This document shows, in pieces, positions 25,755-33,875 of a DNA stretch of 64,000 bases. The DNA is from Rhodocaloribacter sp964552015 (lineage in GTDB: Bacteria; Bacteroidota; Rhodothermia; Rhodothermales; ISCAR-4553). The notes under the pieces were generated by a model. The model made no database searches and was not told the DNA's origin. It saw nothing but the letters and a program-made list of their open reading frames with translations. Position 1 is the stretch's first letter. Each line of letters opens with the position of its first letter. The stretch lies in contig CAZKFR010000002.1 in NCBI GenBank assembly GCA_964552015.1, positions 1 to 64,000 on the forward strand. The letters run 5' to 3'. The translations under genes and the position numbers were made by a program.

Positions 25755-26624
25755 ATGTTCGACGAACAGGCAGGTTTAACGGGCGGAAGGAAGGCCCCGT
25801 GGCCGACTGCCGTTTTACGTTTTGCCGGCGGGCGGACCCGTAAGGACGGCCGTCCGCAGGTGGCAGACCCGGCCCGGGCGGGCCGGCCACGGACCCCCGG
25901 GCTGCCCCGGCCGGTGTTCTGGGGAGGGGCGGTGGTCGTGGTGGCCCTTCTGGTGGTGCTCTGGCAGTGGTATCGCCCCACGCTCGTGACCGTCCCGTAC
26001 GGTGCCGTCGAGACCATCGTGCTGCCGGATGGATCGTACGTAACCCTGGGGAGCGGCTCGCAATTGCGTTACCGGCCGTTTGCCGGACGCAGCGTGCGCC
26101 GGGTGGTGCTCACGGGCGAAGCGTTCTTCATGGTGGTGCCGGCCGACAAGCCGTTCGTCGTGGAGACGTTCAACGCGCGGGTGACCTCGGGCGCGGCGCG
26201 GTTCAATGTGCGGGCGTGGCCGGAGGACCTGGCGCCCGAGACGGCGGTGGCGGTGGAGAGGGGGCGCGTGGACGTGGCTGCCCGGCGCGCCGAGGGGGCG
26301 GTTACGCTGGCGGCGGGACAAGTGACGCGCGTCCCGAAGGGACAGGCGCCGGGCGCGCCCGGGGTGCCGCGCGAGGAGCGGCCGCTGATATGGCGGGAAG
26401 GCGGCCTCTCGTTCGCCGATCAGCCGCTGGCCGACGTGCTGCACAGCCTGGAGCGTCGCTATGCCGCCGAGCTGAAGGTAGCACCCGAGGTGGCCGAGCG
26501 TCCGGTAACGTACGTGAACCCCTTTCCGGCTTCGCTCGAAGACGTGCTCAGCGACCTCTGCTTTGCGCTGGGTCTGCACTACCGGCGCCTCCCGGCCGGC
26601 GGCTTCGAGATCACCCCACCCTGA
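25755..26624 (+). CDS. FecR-family anti-sigma-type protein with C-terminal STN-like domain
   Basis: Protein of 289 residues from the ATG at 25755; a TTG at 25746 would add three. A basic, disordered N-terminus is followed by one membrane helix (about 53-72, FWGGAVVVVALLVVLWQWY). The FecR domain follows (VTVPYGAVETIVLPDGSYVT, then GEAFFMV and FNVRAWPED). The last 70 residues match the STN/DUF4974 fold (LSFADQPLADVLHSLERRYA). Such proteins normally transmit a TonB-receptor signal to an ECF sigma factor encoded beside them. No sigma factor or receptor gene is next to this one, so it is an orphan in this window. Confidence 0.82.
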   Translation: MFDEQAGLTGGRKAPWPTAVLRFAGGRTRKDGRPQVADPARAGRPRTPGLPRPVFWGGAVVVVALLVVLWQWYRPTLVTVPYGAVETIVLPDGSYVTLGSGSQLRYRPFAGRSVRRVVLTGEAFFMVVPADKPFVVETFNARVTSGAARFNVRAWPEDLAPETAVAVERGRVDVAARRAEGAVTLAAGQVTRVPKGQAPGAPGVPREERPLIWREGGLSFADQPLADVLHSLERRYAAELKVAPEVAERPVTYVNPFPASLEDVLSDLCFALGLHYRRLPAGGFEITPP

Positions 26625-26662
26625 CCCCCGGCTACGGGCGTGTCAATGACCCGGTCCTGTTC

Positions 26663-27538
26663 ATGGAGGGTTCGGCGCAGAAGGTACTCTGGCCCGGCGA
26701 CGGCCTCACGCGGGCCGATCTGATCGCTTACTACGAGGCCGTTGCGCCGTTCATGCTGCCGTATCTGAAGGACCGCCCGGTCACGGTCGAGGTGTTTCCC
26801 GATGGCATCGGCGGCACCCGCTTCTTCCGGCGCTGGCGTCCCGACGACGCGCCGGACTGGATGCGCTCGGTGCCGTACCAGCCGGTCACCGTGCCGGAGC
26901 CTCGTTCCCTGATCCTGATCGACGACCTGCGCGGGCTGCGGTGGTGGGTCGAACGGGGGGCCATCGCATTTCACACCTGGGCGTGCCGGCTGCCCGACGT
27001 GGATCACCCGGATCAGGCGATCTTTGACCTCGATCCCGGCCGGGGAGCCGATTTCGAGGCGGTGCTGGCGGCTGCCCTCGTGCTCCGGGACTGGCTCCAT
27101 CGGCAGGGGCTCGAAGGCTACGCCCGTACGAGCGGCGGGCAGGGGATGCACGTCGTGGTGCCGCTCCACCCCGTGCATTCCTTCGACCAGGTCCGCGCCT
27201 GGGTAAAACGGGTTGCCGAGGACCTGGCAAGCACGCACGAGGACCTCATGGCCGTGGCCCACGGGGCCACCCACCGGGGCGACCGGGTGACGATCGACCA
27301 CGCGCAGAACAGTGTGGGGCGCAACACGGCCACGACGTACACGGTGCGGGGCCTGCCCGGTGCGCCGGTCGCCGCCCCCGTGACCTGGCGCGAGGTGGCC
27401 GCGCATCGCCTGCGGCCCGGCCGCTTCACCCTCCGCACGATGCCGGCCCGTCTCCGCCGCCGGGGCGACGTGTGGGCCGCGATGCACACCCGCGCCTTCA
27501 ACGTGCCGGATCTGGCCCGAGGGCACGCCGCACCTTAA
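26663..27538 (+). CDS. Stand-alone LigD-type DNA polymerase/primase domain (archaeo-eukaryotic primase family)
   Basis: Protein of 291 residues, the size of an isolated LigD polymerase domain. Seen motifs: KVLWPGDGLTRADLIAYYEA at the start, the catalytic Asp122-x-Asp124 in FDLDPG, SGGQGMHVVVPL, and RVTIDHAQNSVGRNTATTY near the C-terminus. In bacterial non-homologous end joining this domain fills gaps with ribonucleotides. Neither a Ku nor a ligase gene is in the window, so those parts would have to be encoded elsewhere. It starts 38 bp after the FecR-like gene. Its stop codon lies inside the displaced copy of the carB 3' end (27533-27613), so the last residues may have changed when that repeat arose. 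Confidence 0.85.
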   Translation: MEGSAQKVLWPGDGLTRADLIAYYEAVAPFMLPYLKDRPVTVEVFPDGIGGTRFFRRWRPDDAPDWMRSVPYQPVTVPEPRSLILIDDLRGLRWWVERGAIAFHTWACRLPDVDHPDQAIFDLDPGRGADFEAVLAAALVLRDWLHRQGLEGYARTSGGQGMHVVVPLHPVHSFDQVRAWVKRVAEDLASTHEDLMAVAHGATHRGDRVTIDHAQNSVGRNTATTYTVRGLPGAPVAAPVTWREVAAHRLRPGRFTLRTMPARLRRRGDVWAAMHTRAFNVPDLARGHAAP

Positions 27539-27613
27539 CGCGACAGGTCCAGGTTGCTCATCTCGTAGGGCCGGCGGAAGAGCTCGTCGATGAAGGCGAT
27601 GGCCTCGCCGGTG
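27533..27613 (-). pseudogene. Displaced copy of the carB 3' end (direct repeat, distal copy)
   Basis: These 81 bp match 28361-28453, which includes the last codons and stop of carB, with two substitutions and one 12-bp in-frame deletion (TGCTCGTCGGTC absent). On the minus strand it still encodes GEAIAFIDEL joined to FRRPYEMSNLDLSR and a stop, but it has no start or upstream gene of its own. Together with the intact copy it brackets the HepT/MntA gene pair. It also supplies the stop codon of the convergent LigD-domain gene. Confidence 0.9.
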
Positions 27614-27620
27614 AGCGCGC

Positions 27621-27953
27621 TCACCGGAGGAAATGCTCCAGTTCTCGGATCAAATCCGGCAATTCCTGATCCACGGTGGCCCAGACGATGTCGAGATCGA
27701 CGTCGAAGTAGCCATGCACCAGGCGGTTTCGCATCCCCACGATGGCTGCCCAGGGAATGGAGGGACACGCGGCCCGTGCTTCGGAGGTGACCCGTGAAGC
27801 GGCTTCCCCGATGATCTCGATCGATTTGAGGAGCGCCAGGACGAGCATGCGGTTGCCGTCGAGGTCGGACCGGGCGTATCCTTTCACGAACGTACGTGCT
27901 TCGCGGGCGGCCTCCAGCATGTGCCGAAGCCGTATCTCATCCTGTGGCGTCAT
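27621..27953 (-). CDS. hepT: HepT-like ribonuclease toxin (HEPN domain, DUF86)
   Basis: Protein of 110 residues, all alpha-helical. The HEPN catalytic motif RX4HXY is intact: Arg75, His80 and Tyr82 in RNRLVHGYFD. HEPN toxins of the HepT type cut RNA and are silenced by a partner MNT nucleotidyltransferase that adds AMP to the Tyr of this motif. It overlaps the upstream mntA-like gene by 17 bp on the same strand, the standard arrangement. The pair lies between the two copies of the carB 3' end, which points to acquisition as a cassette. Confidence 0.9.
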   Translation of the reverse strand: MTPQDEIRLRHMLEAAREARTFVKGYARSDLDGNRMLVLALLKSIEIIGEAASRVTSEARAACPSIPWAAIVGMRNRLVHGYFDVDLDIVWATVDQELPDLIRELEHFLR

Positions 27954-28239
27954 AGAGCACCCTGGCTTCCGCCCGAACGACCTCGCGGAACCACGGACTA
28001 AGGTCCTTCGGCGTACGCAGATCCACCCGGCGTCCGACCACCTCGGACAGGGCCTGCTCGATCACCGAGAGGCCGATGAAGCCGGGCACGTGGTCCGGGT
28101 CGAATTCGACGAGCAAGTCCAGGTCGCTGTCGGGGCCGGCGGTGCCGTGAAGCACCGACCCGAACAGCGAGAGCCGGATGATGTGATGCCGGCGGCAGAA
28201 CCGGGCGAGGGCATCGCGCGAGAGCGGGAACGGGGACAT
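27937..28239 (-). CDS. mntA: MntA-like antitoxin (minimal nucleotidyltransferase)
   Basis: Protein of 100 residues with the polymerase-beta-type motif GSX10DXD intact: Gly27-Ser28 and Asp39/Asp41 in FGSVLHGTAGPDSDLDLLV. In characterised HepT/MntA pairs this protein AMPylates the toxin's active-site Tyr and so neutralises it. It precedes and overlaps the HepT gene by 17 bp. A 120-bp stretch between its start and the carB stop holds no recognised feature except the proximal repeat copy. Confidence 0.9.
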   Translation of the reverse strand: MSPFPLSRDALARFCRRHHIIRLSLFGSVLHGTAGPDSDLDLLVEFDPDHVPGFIGLSVIEQALSEVVGRRVDLRTPKDLSPWFREVVRAEARVLYDATG

Positions 28240-28360
28240 GGCTCGCAGGATCAGGTCCCCATTCCAACGCCCCTGCCGGGTACAGGTTGCCCGGGGCCAA
28301 CGACGAAGGCCCGAGGAACGGCGGGTTGCGCTCGTCCCTCGATCGGTCCATGTTGCCGTG

Positions 28361-28453
28361 CCTTAACGCGACAGGTACAGGTTGCGCATCTCGTAGGGCC
28401 GGCGGAAGTGCTCGTCGGTCAGCTCGTCGATGAAGGCGATGGCCTCGCCGGTG
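28361..28453 (-). repeat. Proximal copy of the carB-end direct repeat (intact carB terminus)
   Basis: These 93 bp cover the last 30 codons and the stop of carB and are repeated at 27533-27613 (79 of 81 aligned bases identical, plus a 12-bp gap). The two copies stand 747 bp apart, in the same orientation, on either side of the HepT/MntA pair. Confidence 0.9.
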
Positions 28454-31191
28454 GACTTCATCTCCGGGCCGAGCTCTTTGGGCACCTCGGGGAACTTGTC
28501 CCACGAGAAGACCGGCTCCTTGATGGCGAAGCCGCGCAGCTTCGACTCCAGCAGTCCCTGTTCGCGGAACGCGGCGAGCTTGTGGCCGAGCATCACCTTC
28601 GTGGCGATGTTCGAGATGGGGATGCCGGTGGCTTTGGCCACGAACGGCACCGTCCGCGAGGCACGGGGGTTGGCCTCGATCACGTAGACCACCTCGTCCT
28701 TGATGACCATCTGCACGTTGATCAGGCCGACGACCTCCAGGCGCCGGGCGATCTCGGTGACGTAGCGCCGGATGGTCTGCTGCACAGTGTGCGAGAGGGA
28801 GTAAGGCGGGAGGACGGCCGTCGAGTCGCCCGAGTGCACGCCGGCGGGCTCGATGTGCTGCATGATGCCGGCGATCCAGACCTCCTCGCCGTCCGAGATG
28901 GCGTCCACGTCCACCTCGATGCCGTTTTCAAGGAAGAGGTCGAGCAGGATCTGGTTCTCCGGCAGCAGCTTGTGGATCATGCGTACGTAGCGGGCCACCT
29001 CGTCGCGGTTGATGGCGATGCGCATGCCCTGGCCGCCGAGCACGTAGCTGGGCCGCACCAGGATCGGGTAGCCGATGCGCTCGGCCACCTCGGCGGCTTC
29101 GGCCGCATCGTAGGCCACGCCGTAGGGCGGGTAGGGGATCTCCAGCTCCTTGAGCACGTCGGAGAACTTGCCGCGGTCCTCGGCCAGGTCCATGTGCTCG
29201 TAGGAGGTGCCGAAGATGCGGATGCCGTGCTCGGCCAGGCGGCGGGCCAGCTTCAGGGCCGTCTGGCCGCCGAGCTGCACGATGACGCCCTCGGGCTGCT
29301 CGTGCTCGATGACGTTGAGGACGTGCTCCCAGAAGACCGGCTCGAAGTAGAGCTTGTCCGCCACGTCGAAGTCGGTCGAGACGGTCTCCGGGTTGCAGTT
29401 GATCATGAGGGCCTCGTAGCCCAGCTCGCGGGCGGCCAGCACGCCGTGCACGCACGAGTAGTCGAACTCGATGCCCTGCCCGATGCGGTTGGGGCCGCTG
29501 CCCAGGATGAGCACCTTCTTCCGGTCGGTGACCTCGCTCTCGTTGGCCGTCTCGTAGGACGAATAGAAGTAGGGCGTCTGGGCGGGAAACTCGCCGGCGC
29601 AGGTGTCGACGAGCTGGTAGGTGGGCAGGATGCCCAGGCGCTTGCGGTACGCACGGACGTCGTCTTCCGTCACGTCGTCCTGTACCAGATAGGCGATCTG
29701 GGCGTCGGAGAAGCCCATCCGCTTGACCTCGAACAGGAAGGCGCGGTCGAGCTGTTCGAGCCGCCGGCCGGCGATGGCTTCCTCCATACGCACCAGGTCC
29801 TGGATCTGATAGAGGAACCAGGGGTCGACGCGGGTGATGTCGGCCACCTCCTCGACCGATGCCCCGAGCTTGAAGGCGTTGCGGATCTGCAGGGTGCGGT
29901 CCCAGTACGGCTTCTTCAGGCGCTCGCGCACCTCCTGGCGCGTGGCGTCCTCGCGGTCGGCACCCAGGCCGGCATAGCCGATCTCCAGGCTCTGCCAGGC
30001 CTTCTGGAGGCTCTCGGGGAACGTCCGGCCGATGGCCATGACCTCGCCGACGGCCTTCATCTGGGTGGTCAGCTCTTCGTCGACGCCCTCGAACTTGTCG
30101 AAATTCCAGCGGGGGATCTTGGTGACGACGTAGTCGATGGCGGGCTCGAAGCAGGCGCTGGTGGTGCCGGTGACGTCGTTGGGCAGCTCGTCGAGCGTGT
30201 AGCCGACGGCCAGGCGGGCGGCCACCTTGGCGATGGGGTAGCCGGTGGCCTTCGAGGCCAGGGCCGACGAGCGGCTCACGCGCGGGTTGATCTCGATGAC
30301 GATCATCCGCCCCGTGGCGGGGTCGAAAGCGAACTGGATGTTGCACCCGCCGGCGAAGGTGCCGATGGAGCGCATGGCCCGGATGGCCGCATCGCGCATC
30401 CGCTGGAACTGCTTGTCGGTGAGCGTCTGCGCCGGCGCCACCGTCACCGAGTCGCCGGTGTGCACGCCCATCGGATCCACGTTCTCGATGGAGCAGATGA
30501 TGATGACGTTGTCGTTGGCGTCGCGCAGCAGCTCCAGCTCGTATTCCTTCCACCCGAAGAGGCACTCTTCGATGAGCACCTGGTGCACGGGCGACATCTC
30601 CAGGCCACGCGTGACCTTGCGGTCGAACTCGTCAGGGGTCCAGACGATGCCGCCGCCGGTGCCTCCAAGGGTGAACGAGGGGCGGATGACCACCGGCAGG
30701 CCGCCGAGCTCCTGTGCGATCTCTTTGGCTTCGAGGAGGCTCCGGGCGGTCCGGCTGCGGGCCTGGTCCAGCCCGATCTCCTCCATCAGGTCGCGGAAAC
30801 GCTGGCGATCCTCGGTGATGTGGATGGCGTCGATGTCTACCCCGATGACCTCGATGCCCTGGCTTTCCCAGAAGCCTTCCTGGTGGAGCCGGTCGGCCAG
30901 GTTGAGGGCCGTCTGCCCGCCCATGGTGGGGAGCACGGCGTCCGGCTTCTCTTTGGCCACGATCTCTTTGATGGAGCGGGGGGTGAGTTCCTGCAGGTAA
31001 ATCTTGTCCGCCGTGACCGGGTCGGTCATGATGGTGGCGGGGTTCGAGTTGACCAGGATGACCTCATAACCCTCGGCCCGGAGGGCACGAGCGGCCTGGC
31101 TGCCGCTGTAGTCGAATTCGCAGGCCTGCCCGATGACGATCGGGCCGGAGCCGATGAGCAGGATTTTCTTGATGTCGGTGCGCTTGGGCAT
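28363..31191 (-). CDS. carB: Carbamoyl-phosphate synthase large subunit, form without MGS domain
   Basis: Protein of 942 residues with two ATP-grasp halves, beginning KKILLIGSGPIVIGQACEFD and, in the second half, KKVLILGSGPNRIGQGIEFD. It makes carbamoyl phosphate from bicarbonate, ammonia from CarA, and two ATP, for arginine and pyrimidines. It stops after LGPEMKSTGEAIAFIDEL and a short FRRPYEMRNLYLSR tail, so the C-terminal MGS-like allosteric domain (about 130 residues in Escherichia coli, 1073 in total) is absent. To my knowledge shorter CarB forms also occur in other Bacteroidota, so this is probably a lineage trait and not a result of the repeat at its end. carA lies upstream with a 251-bp spacer. 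Confidence 0.96.
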   Translation of the reverse strand: MPKRTDIKKILLIGSGPIVIGQACEFDYSGSQAARALRAEGYEVILVNSNPATIMTDPVTADKIYLQELTPRSIKEIVAKEKPDAVLPTMGGQTALNLADRLHQEGFWESQGIEVIGVDIDAIHITEDRQRFRDLMEEIGLDQARSRTARSLLEAKEIAQELGGLPVVIRPSFTLGGTGGGIVWTPDEFDRKVTRGLEMSPVHQVLIEECLFGWKEYELELLRDANDNVIIICSIENVDPMGVHTGDSVTVAPAQTLTDKQFQRMRDAAIRAMRSIGTFAGGCNIQFAFDPATGRMIVIEINPRVSRSSALASKATGYPIAKVAARLAVGYTLDELPNDVTGTTSACFEPAIDYVVTKIPRWNFDKFEGVDEELTTQMKAVGEVMAIGRTFPESLQKAWQSLEIGYAGLGADREDATRQEVRERLKKPYWDRTLQIRNAFKLGASVEEVADITRVDPWFLYQIQDLVRMEEAIAGRRLEQLDRAFLFEVKRMGFSDAQIAYLVQDDVTEDDVRAYRKRLGILPTYQLVDTCAGEFPAQTPYFYSSYETANESEVTDRKKVLILGSGPNRIGQGIEFDYSCVHGVLAARELGYEALMINCNPETVSTDFDVADKLYFEPVFWEHVLNVIEHEQPEGVIVQLGGQTALKLARRLAEHGIRIFGTSYEHMDLAEDRGKFSDVLKELEIPYPPYGVAYDAAEAAEVAERIGYPILVRPSYVLGGQGMRIAINRDEVARYVRMIHKLLPENQILLDLFLENGIEVDVDAISDGEEVWIAGIMQHIEPAGVHSGDSTAVLPPYSLSHTVQQTIRRYVTEIARRLEVVGLINVQMVIKDEVVYVIEANPRASRTVPFVAKATGIPISNIATKVMLGHKLAAFREQGLLESKLRGFAIKEPVFSWDKFPEVPKELGPEMKSTGEAIAFIDELTDEHFRRPYEMRNLYLSR

Positions 31192-31442
31192 GACAGGGTG
31201 TCGGTTACAGGATGAAGTCAGGGATCGTGGCGGCGCTCGCGTCTACCCACAACGTTTCGAATGCGGTCATGGTCGTTGTCCCGGGGCCAGGTGCCGCCGG
31301 TCAGGGCCAGGGTGCGCTCGTGCAGCTCCCAGGCCACCTCCAGCGGCCGTTTCATGCGGGACTGCCCGACCTGCTTCCGAATTCGTCCTCTCGGGTCGTC
31401 TGGTGCATCCTTCATAGACCATCACTCGTCATTCGATACTCG
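31192..31442 (-). other. Spacer between carA and carB with a possible small open frame
   Basis: The spacer of 251 bp is unusually long for carAB. On the minus strand a 65-codon frame (31415-31218) includes MKRPLEVAWELHERTLALTG and looks more protein-like than chance frames here, but I recognise no family and see no ribosome site. It may be a small gene, a remnant, or noise. No terminator is evident. Confidence 0.3.
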
Positions 31443-32588
31443 TCACCCGGCCTTGACGCGGACGCCGCGGACCTCGGCGATGTCGCGGAGGAAGACGTCG
31501 AAGAGGTAGCGGCTGTCGTGCGGCCCCGGCGAGGCTTCGGGGTGGTACTGCACCGAGAGGCCCACGAACGTCTTGTACCGCAGGCCCTCGACGGTCCGGT
31601 CATTCAGGTTTACGTGCGTCCAGACGACTTTCTCCTCATCGAGCGAGGCGGGGTCGACGGCGAAGCCGTGGTTCTGCGTGGTTACCTCCACACGGCCCGT
31701 CTGGAGGTTCTTCACCGGGTGGTTGGCGCCCCGGTGCCCGACGAACATCTTGTAGACCTTCAGGCCCTGCGCCAGCGCCATGAGCTGGTGCCCCAGGCAG
31801 ATGCCAAAGAGCGGCAGCCCGGTTTCCATGGCGCGGCGGGCCGTCTCGACGGCCTCCGGCATGGCGCGGGGGTCGCCCGGGCCGTTCGAGAAGAAGAGGC
31901 CATCCGGGTTCCAGGTGAGCACCGCCTCCAGCGGCGTCGAGGCCGGGAAGACCCGCACACGGCACCCGCGTTCGGCAAAGGACTGGAGGATGTTCCGCTT
32001 GACGCCGTAGTCGTAGACGGCGATGCGGGGGCCTTCGCCCAGGCTGAAGTCATACGGTGCGTCGCAGGTGACCCGCGAGGCCAGTTCCAGCCCTTCCATC
32101 GAAGGCCAGTTGCGGGCTTTTTCCACCAGGCTCTCCTCGTCCAGATCGACCGACGAGATGACGGCGTTCATGACCCCTTTGGCGCGGATGTGCCGCACGA
32201 GCCGCCGTGTGTCGACGCCGGAGATGCCCACGAGCCGGTGGCGGCGCATGAAACGCTCGAGCGACTCGTCGGCGAGCTGGTTCGAATACCGGTGTGAGAA
32301 CGCACGTACCACCAGCCCGGCGATCATCGGGCGCGGGGCTTCCATGTCGATGTCCATCGCACCGTAGTTGCCGATGTGGGGATAGGTCATCATCATGATC
32401 TGCCCGTAGTAGGAAGGGTCGGTCATGATCTCCTGATACCCCGTCATCGACGTGTTGAAGCAGAGTTCACCGCCCGTCTCACCGAGGTGGCCGATGGCGA
32501 CGCCGGTGACGACGGTACCGTCGGCCAGGGCCAGCTTGCAGGGGTGCGAGGACGTTCCGTTCGAGCGAGGTTCGAAGGTCGGGTTCAT
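31443..32588 (-). CDS. carA: Carbamoyl-phosphate synthase small (glutaminase) subunit
   Basis: Protein of 381 residues. The N-terminal CarA domain (CFNTSMTGYQEIMTDPSY) is followed by the class I glutamine amidotransferase domain. The nucleophile Cys is in FGICLGHQL, and the His/Glu of the triad are in SVQYHPEAS. It hydrolyses glutamine and channels ammonia to CarB. The start ATG at 32588 overlaps the stop of a possible 69-codon leader frame (ATGA). An intrinsic terminator stands 72 bp upstream, within the mRNA leader, which suggests attenuation control. Confidence 0.95.
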   Translation of the reverse strand: MNPTFEPRSNGTSSHPCKLALADGTVVTGVAIGHLGETGGELCFNTSMTGYQEIMTDPSYYGQIMMMTYPHIGNYGAMDIDMEAPRPMIAGLVVRAFSHRYSNQLADESLERFMRRHRLVGISGVDTRRLVRHIRAKGVMNAVISSVDLDEESLVEKARNWPSMEGLELASRVTCDAPYDFSLGEGPRIAVYDYGVKRNILQSFAERGCRVRVFPASTPLEAVLTWNPDGLFFSNGPGDPRAMPEAVETARRAMETGLPLFGICLGHQLMALAQGLKVYKMFVGHRGANHPVKNLQTGRVEVTTQNHGFAVDPASLDEEKVVWTHVNLNDRTVEGLRYKTFVGLSVQYHPEASPGPHDSRYLFDVFLRDIAEVRGVRVKAG

Positions 32589-32794
32589 GCGGCAACGGGT
32601 TCAGCAGGTACCGGTGTGGACGACACGTTCAGAAACGACACGAATGGAACCGCTTCGGCAAAAAAAAACCCTCCCGGAGCACCGGGAAGGTCGTGCAGAG
32701 CGCGTACGGGAATCGGTATGGGGACAGCCGGGAGGATGGTTCCAGTCGCGGGTTGGTCCGTTCGGTCGGATAAGGTAAAAACGAGGGTATTCAT
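32585..32794 (-). CDS. Possible carA leader peptide spanning the leader terminator
   Basis: A 69-codon frame begins MNTLVFTLSDRTDQPATGT at 32794, passes through a Pro-rich stretch (LPAVPIPIPV), reads across the terminator hairpin (LPGAPGG), and turns the nine-T run into Phe-Phe-Phe. Its TGA overlaps the carA ATG. The layout recalls the pyrBI leader of enterobacteria, where translation across a U-rich terminator couples to RNA polymerase and UTP supply. The frame is also open far upstream because of the high GC content, so openness alone is weak evidence. No run of Arg codons is present. Confidence 0.35.
   Translation of the reverse strand: MNTLVFTLSDRTDQPATGTILPAVPIPIPVRALHDLPGAPGGFFFAEAVPFVSFLNVSSTPVPAEPVAA
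32660..32690 (-). terminator. Intrinsic terminator inside the carA leader (putative attenuator)
   Basis: Read on the minus strand: CCTTCCCGG, loop TGCT, CCGGGAGGG, then nine T residues. The stem has nine pairs including one U-G. No minus-strand gene lies upstream that it could end; the next gene upstream (TonB) is on the plus strand. The hairpin therefore lies between the carA promoter and the carA gene. A second CCTCCCGG at 32735-32728 could pair perfectly with the distal arm. Confidence 0.8.
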
Positions 32795-32863
32795 GGGTTC
32801 GGCGATGCGCGGCACGGGCGAGCCTAAAAAAGTTAGGCAGACGTGCATCGACGCATTAGCCCG

Positions 32864-32893
32864 AAAGATACGATGCAGGCGGTCCGCACACAA
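32864..32893 (-). promoter_or_regulatory. Candidate carA promoter, TTG-N20-TATCTTT
   Basis: On the minus strand TTG (complement of 32891-32893) is followed after 20 bp by TATCTTT (complement of 32864-32870). Spacing is identical to the glpD and nuoJ candidates. Transcription from here would give a leader of about 265 nt, including a small hairpin (GCCTAA-CTTTT-TTAGGC at 32838-32822), the leader frame and the terminator. Confidence 0.5.
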
Positions 32894-33175
32894 GGGGTTG
32901 ACACGGCTTTCACGATGGTCCGGAAAGTATTCGAGGCTCCTTGAACGCACGGAAAAGCCCGGGTTCGGTGGAAAAAGCCCGGTGTGGGGGGCGATGGCTT
33001 CAGATCGATGAACCGGGGTCGGTCGTGGGGGTTGAAGAAGCGCTACCCGGATGACGGCTCGTTGCCGGAGGCGCACGGGTGGCGCCCTGAATTCGGCATC
33101 CGGCCCCTTTTTTCGGGATTCGCCGGTGCCGGGGTCGTACGATCTCATCCTGACCGGAACGCGGTACGTCTCGTC

Positions 33176-33871
33176 ATGTCTCCCGGGCGACTGGAAAAGA
33201 AGGACCGGCAGCAGGCCTATGTCCTGCGCATGATGGCCGCGCTGGCCGCCAGCCTGGCGCTGGTGACGGCGGTGGTCCGGTGGTGGCCGCCCCCGGGCGA
33301 GCCGGACCTCTCCGGCCGCATCTATGACGTGCGGGGACAGGAGGTGATCGCGATGGAAGAGATCGTGCCGACGCAGCAACGCCTTCAGCGTCCCCCCCCT
33401 CCGGCCCCGCTGATTCCGATCGTGGTGCCGGACGAGGTCGTGCTGGACGATTACGACCTGGAGGTGCGGGACAACTTTCTCCCGGTCGACGACCCCGGCG
33501 AGGATGCCCGATCGGTCGAAGGCGCGGCGGAGGGGCCGGAGCGGACCACGGCGGCGGCCTCCGTCGGGCCGAAGCCGGTGCGCATCGTGGAGCCCGAATA
33601 CACGAAGGAGGCGCGCAAGAAGAACGTGCGGGCCGAGGTGGTGATCGAGGTGCTGGTCAACGAACGGGGGCGCGTGGAGCAGGCCCGTATCCTCGAGCGC
33701 TATCGGCTCGGGGAGAAGCCGGAGGACCCGAAGGAGCCGGTGGCACACCTCGAGCACGGTCTGGAGGAGGCGGCCCTGGCGGCGGCGCGCGGGTGGCTCT
33801 TCCGCCCGGCCCGCGAAGGCGGGAAGCCCGTCCGTAGCTACTTTACCTTCACCCTTCGTTTTGGCATCTGA
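33176..33871 (+). CDS. TonB-family energy-transducing protein
   Basis: Protein of 231 residues from the ATG at 33176; the frame stays open upstream to 33008, so a longer N-terminus is possible. The start chosen gives a charged N-terminus (MSPGRLEKKDRQQAYVLR) before the single membrane helix (about 20-40), a usual layout for Bacteroidota TonB proteins. A Pro-rich and acidic periplasmic spacer follows. The C-terminal TonB domain reads IVEPEYTKEARKKNVRAEVV, then AALAAARGWLFRPA and SYFTFTLRF. It transmits proton-motive energy to outer-membrane receptors. It is divergent from carAB and convergent with the CDF transporter gene (4-bp gap). Confidence 0.85.
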   Translation: MSPGRLEKKDRQQAYVLRMMAALAASLALVTAVVRWWPPPGEPDLSGRIYDVRGQEVIAMEEIVPTQQRLQRPPPPAPLIPIVVPDEVVLDDYDLEVRDNFLPVDDPGEDARSVEGAAEGPERTTAAASVGPKPVRIVEPEYTKEARKKNVRAEVVIEVLVNERGRVEQARILERYRLGEKPEDPKEPVAHLEHGLEEAALAAARGWLFRPAREGGKPVRSYFTFTLRFGI

Positions 33872-33875
33872 CGCT

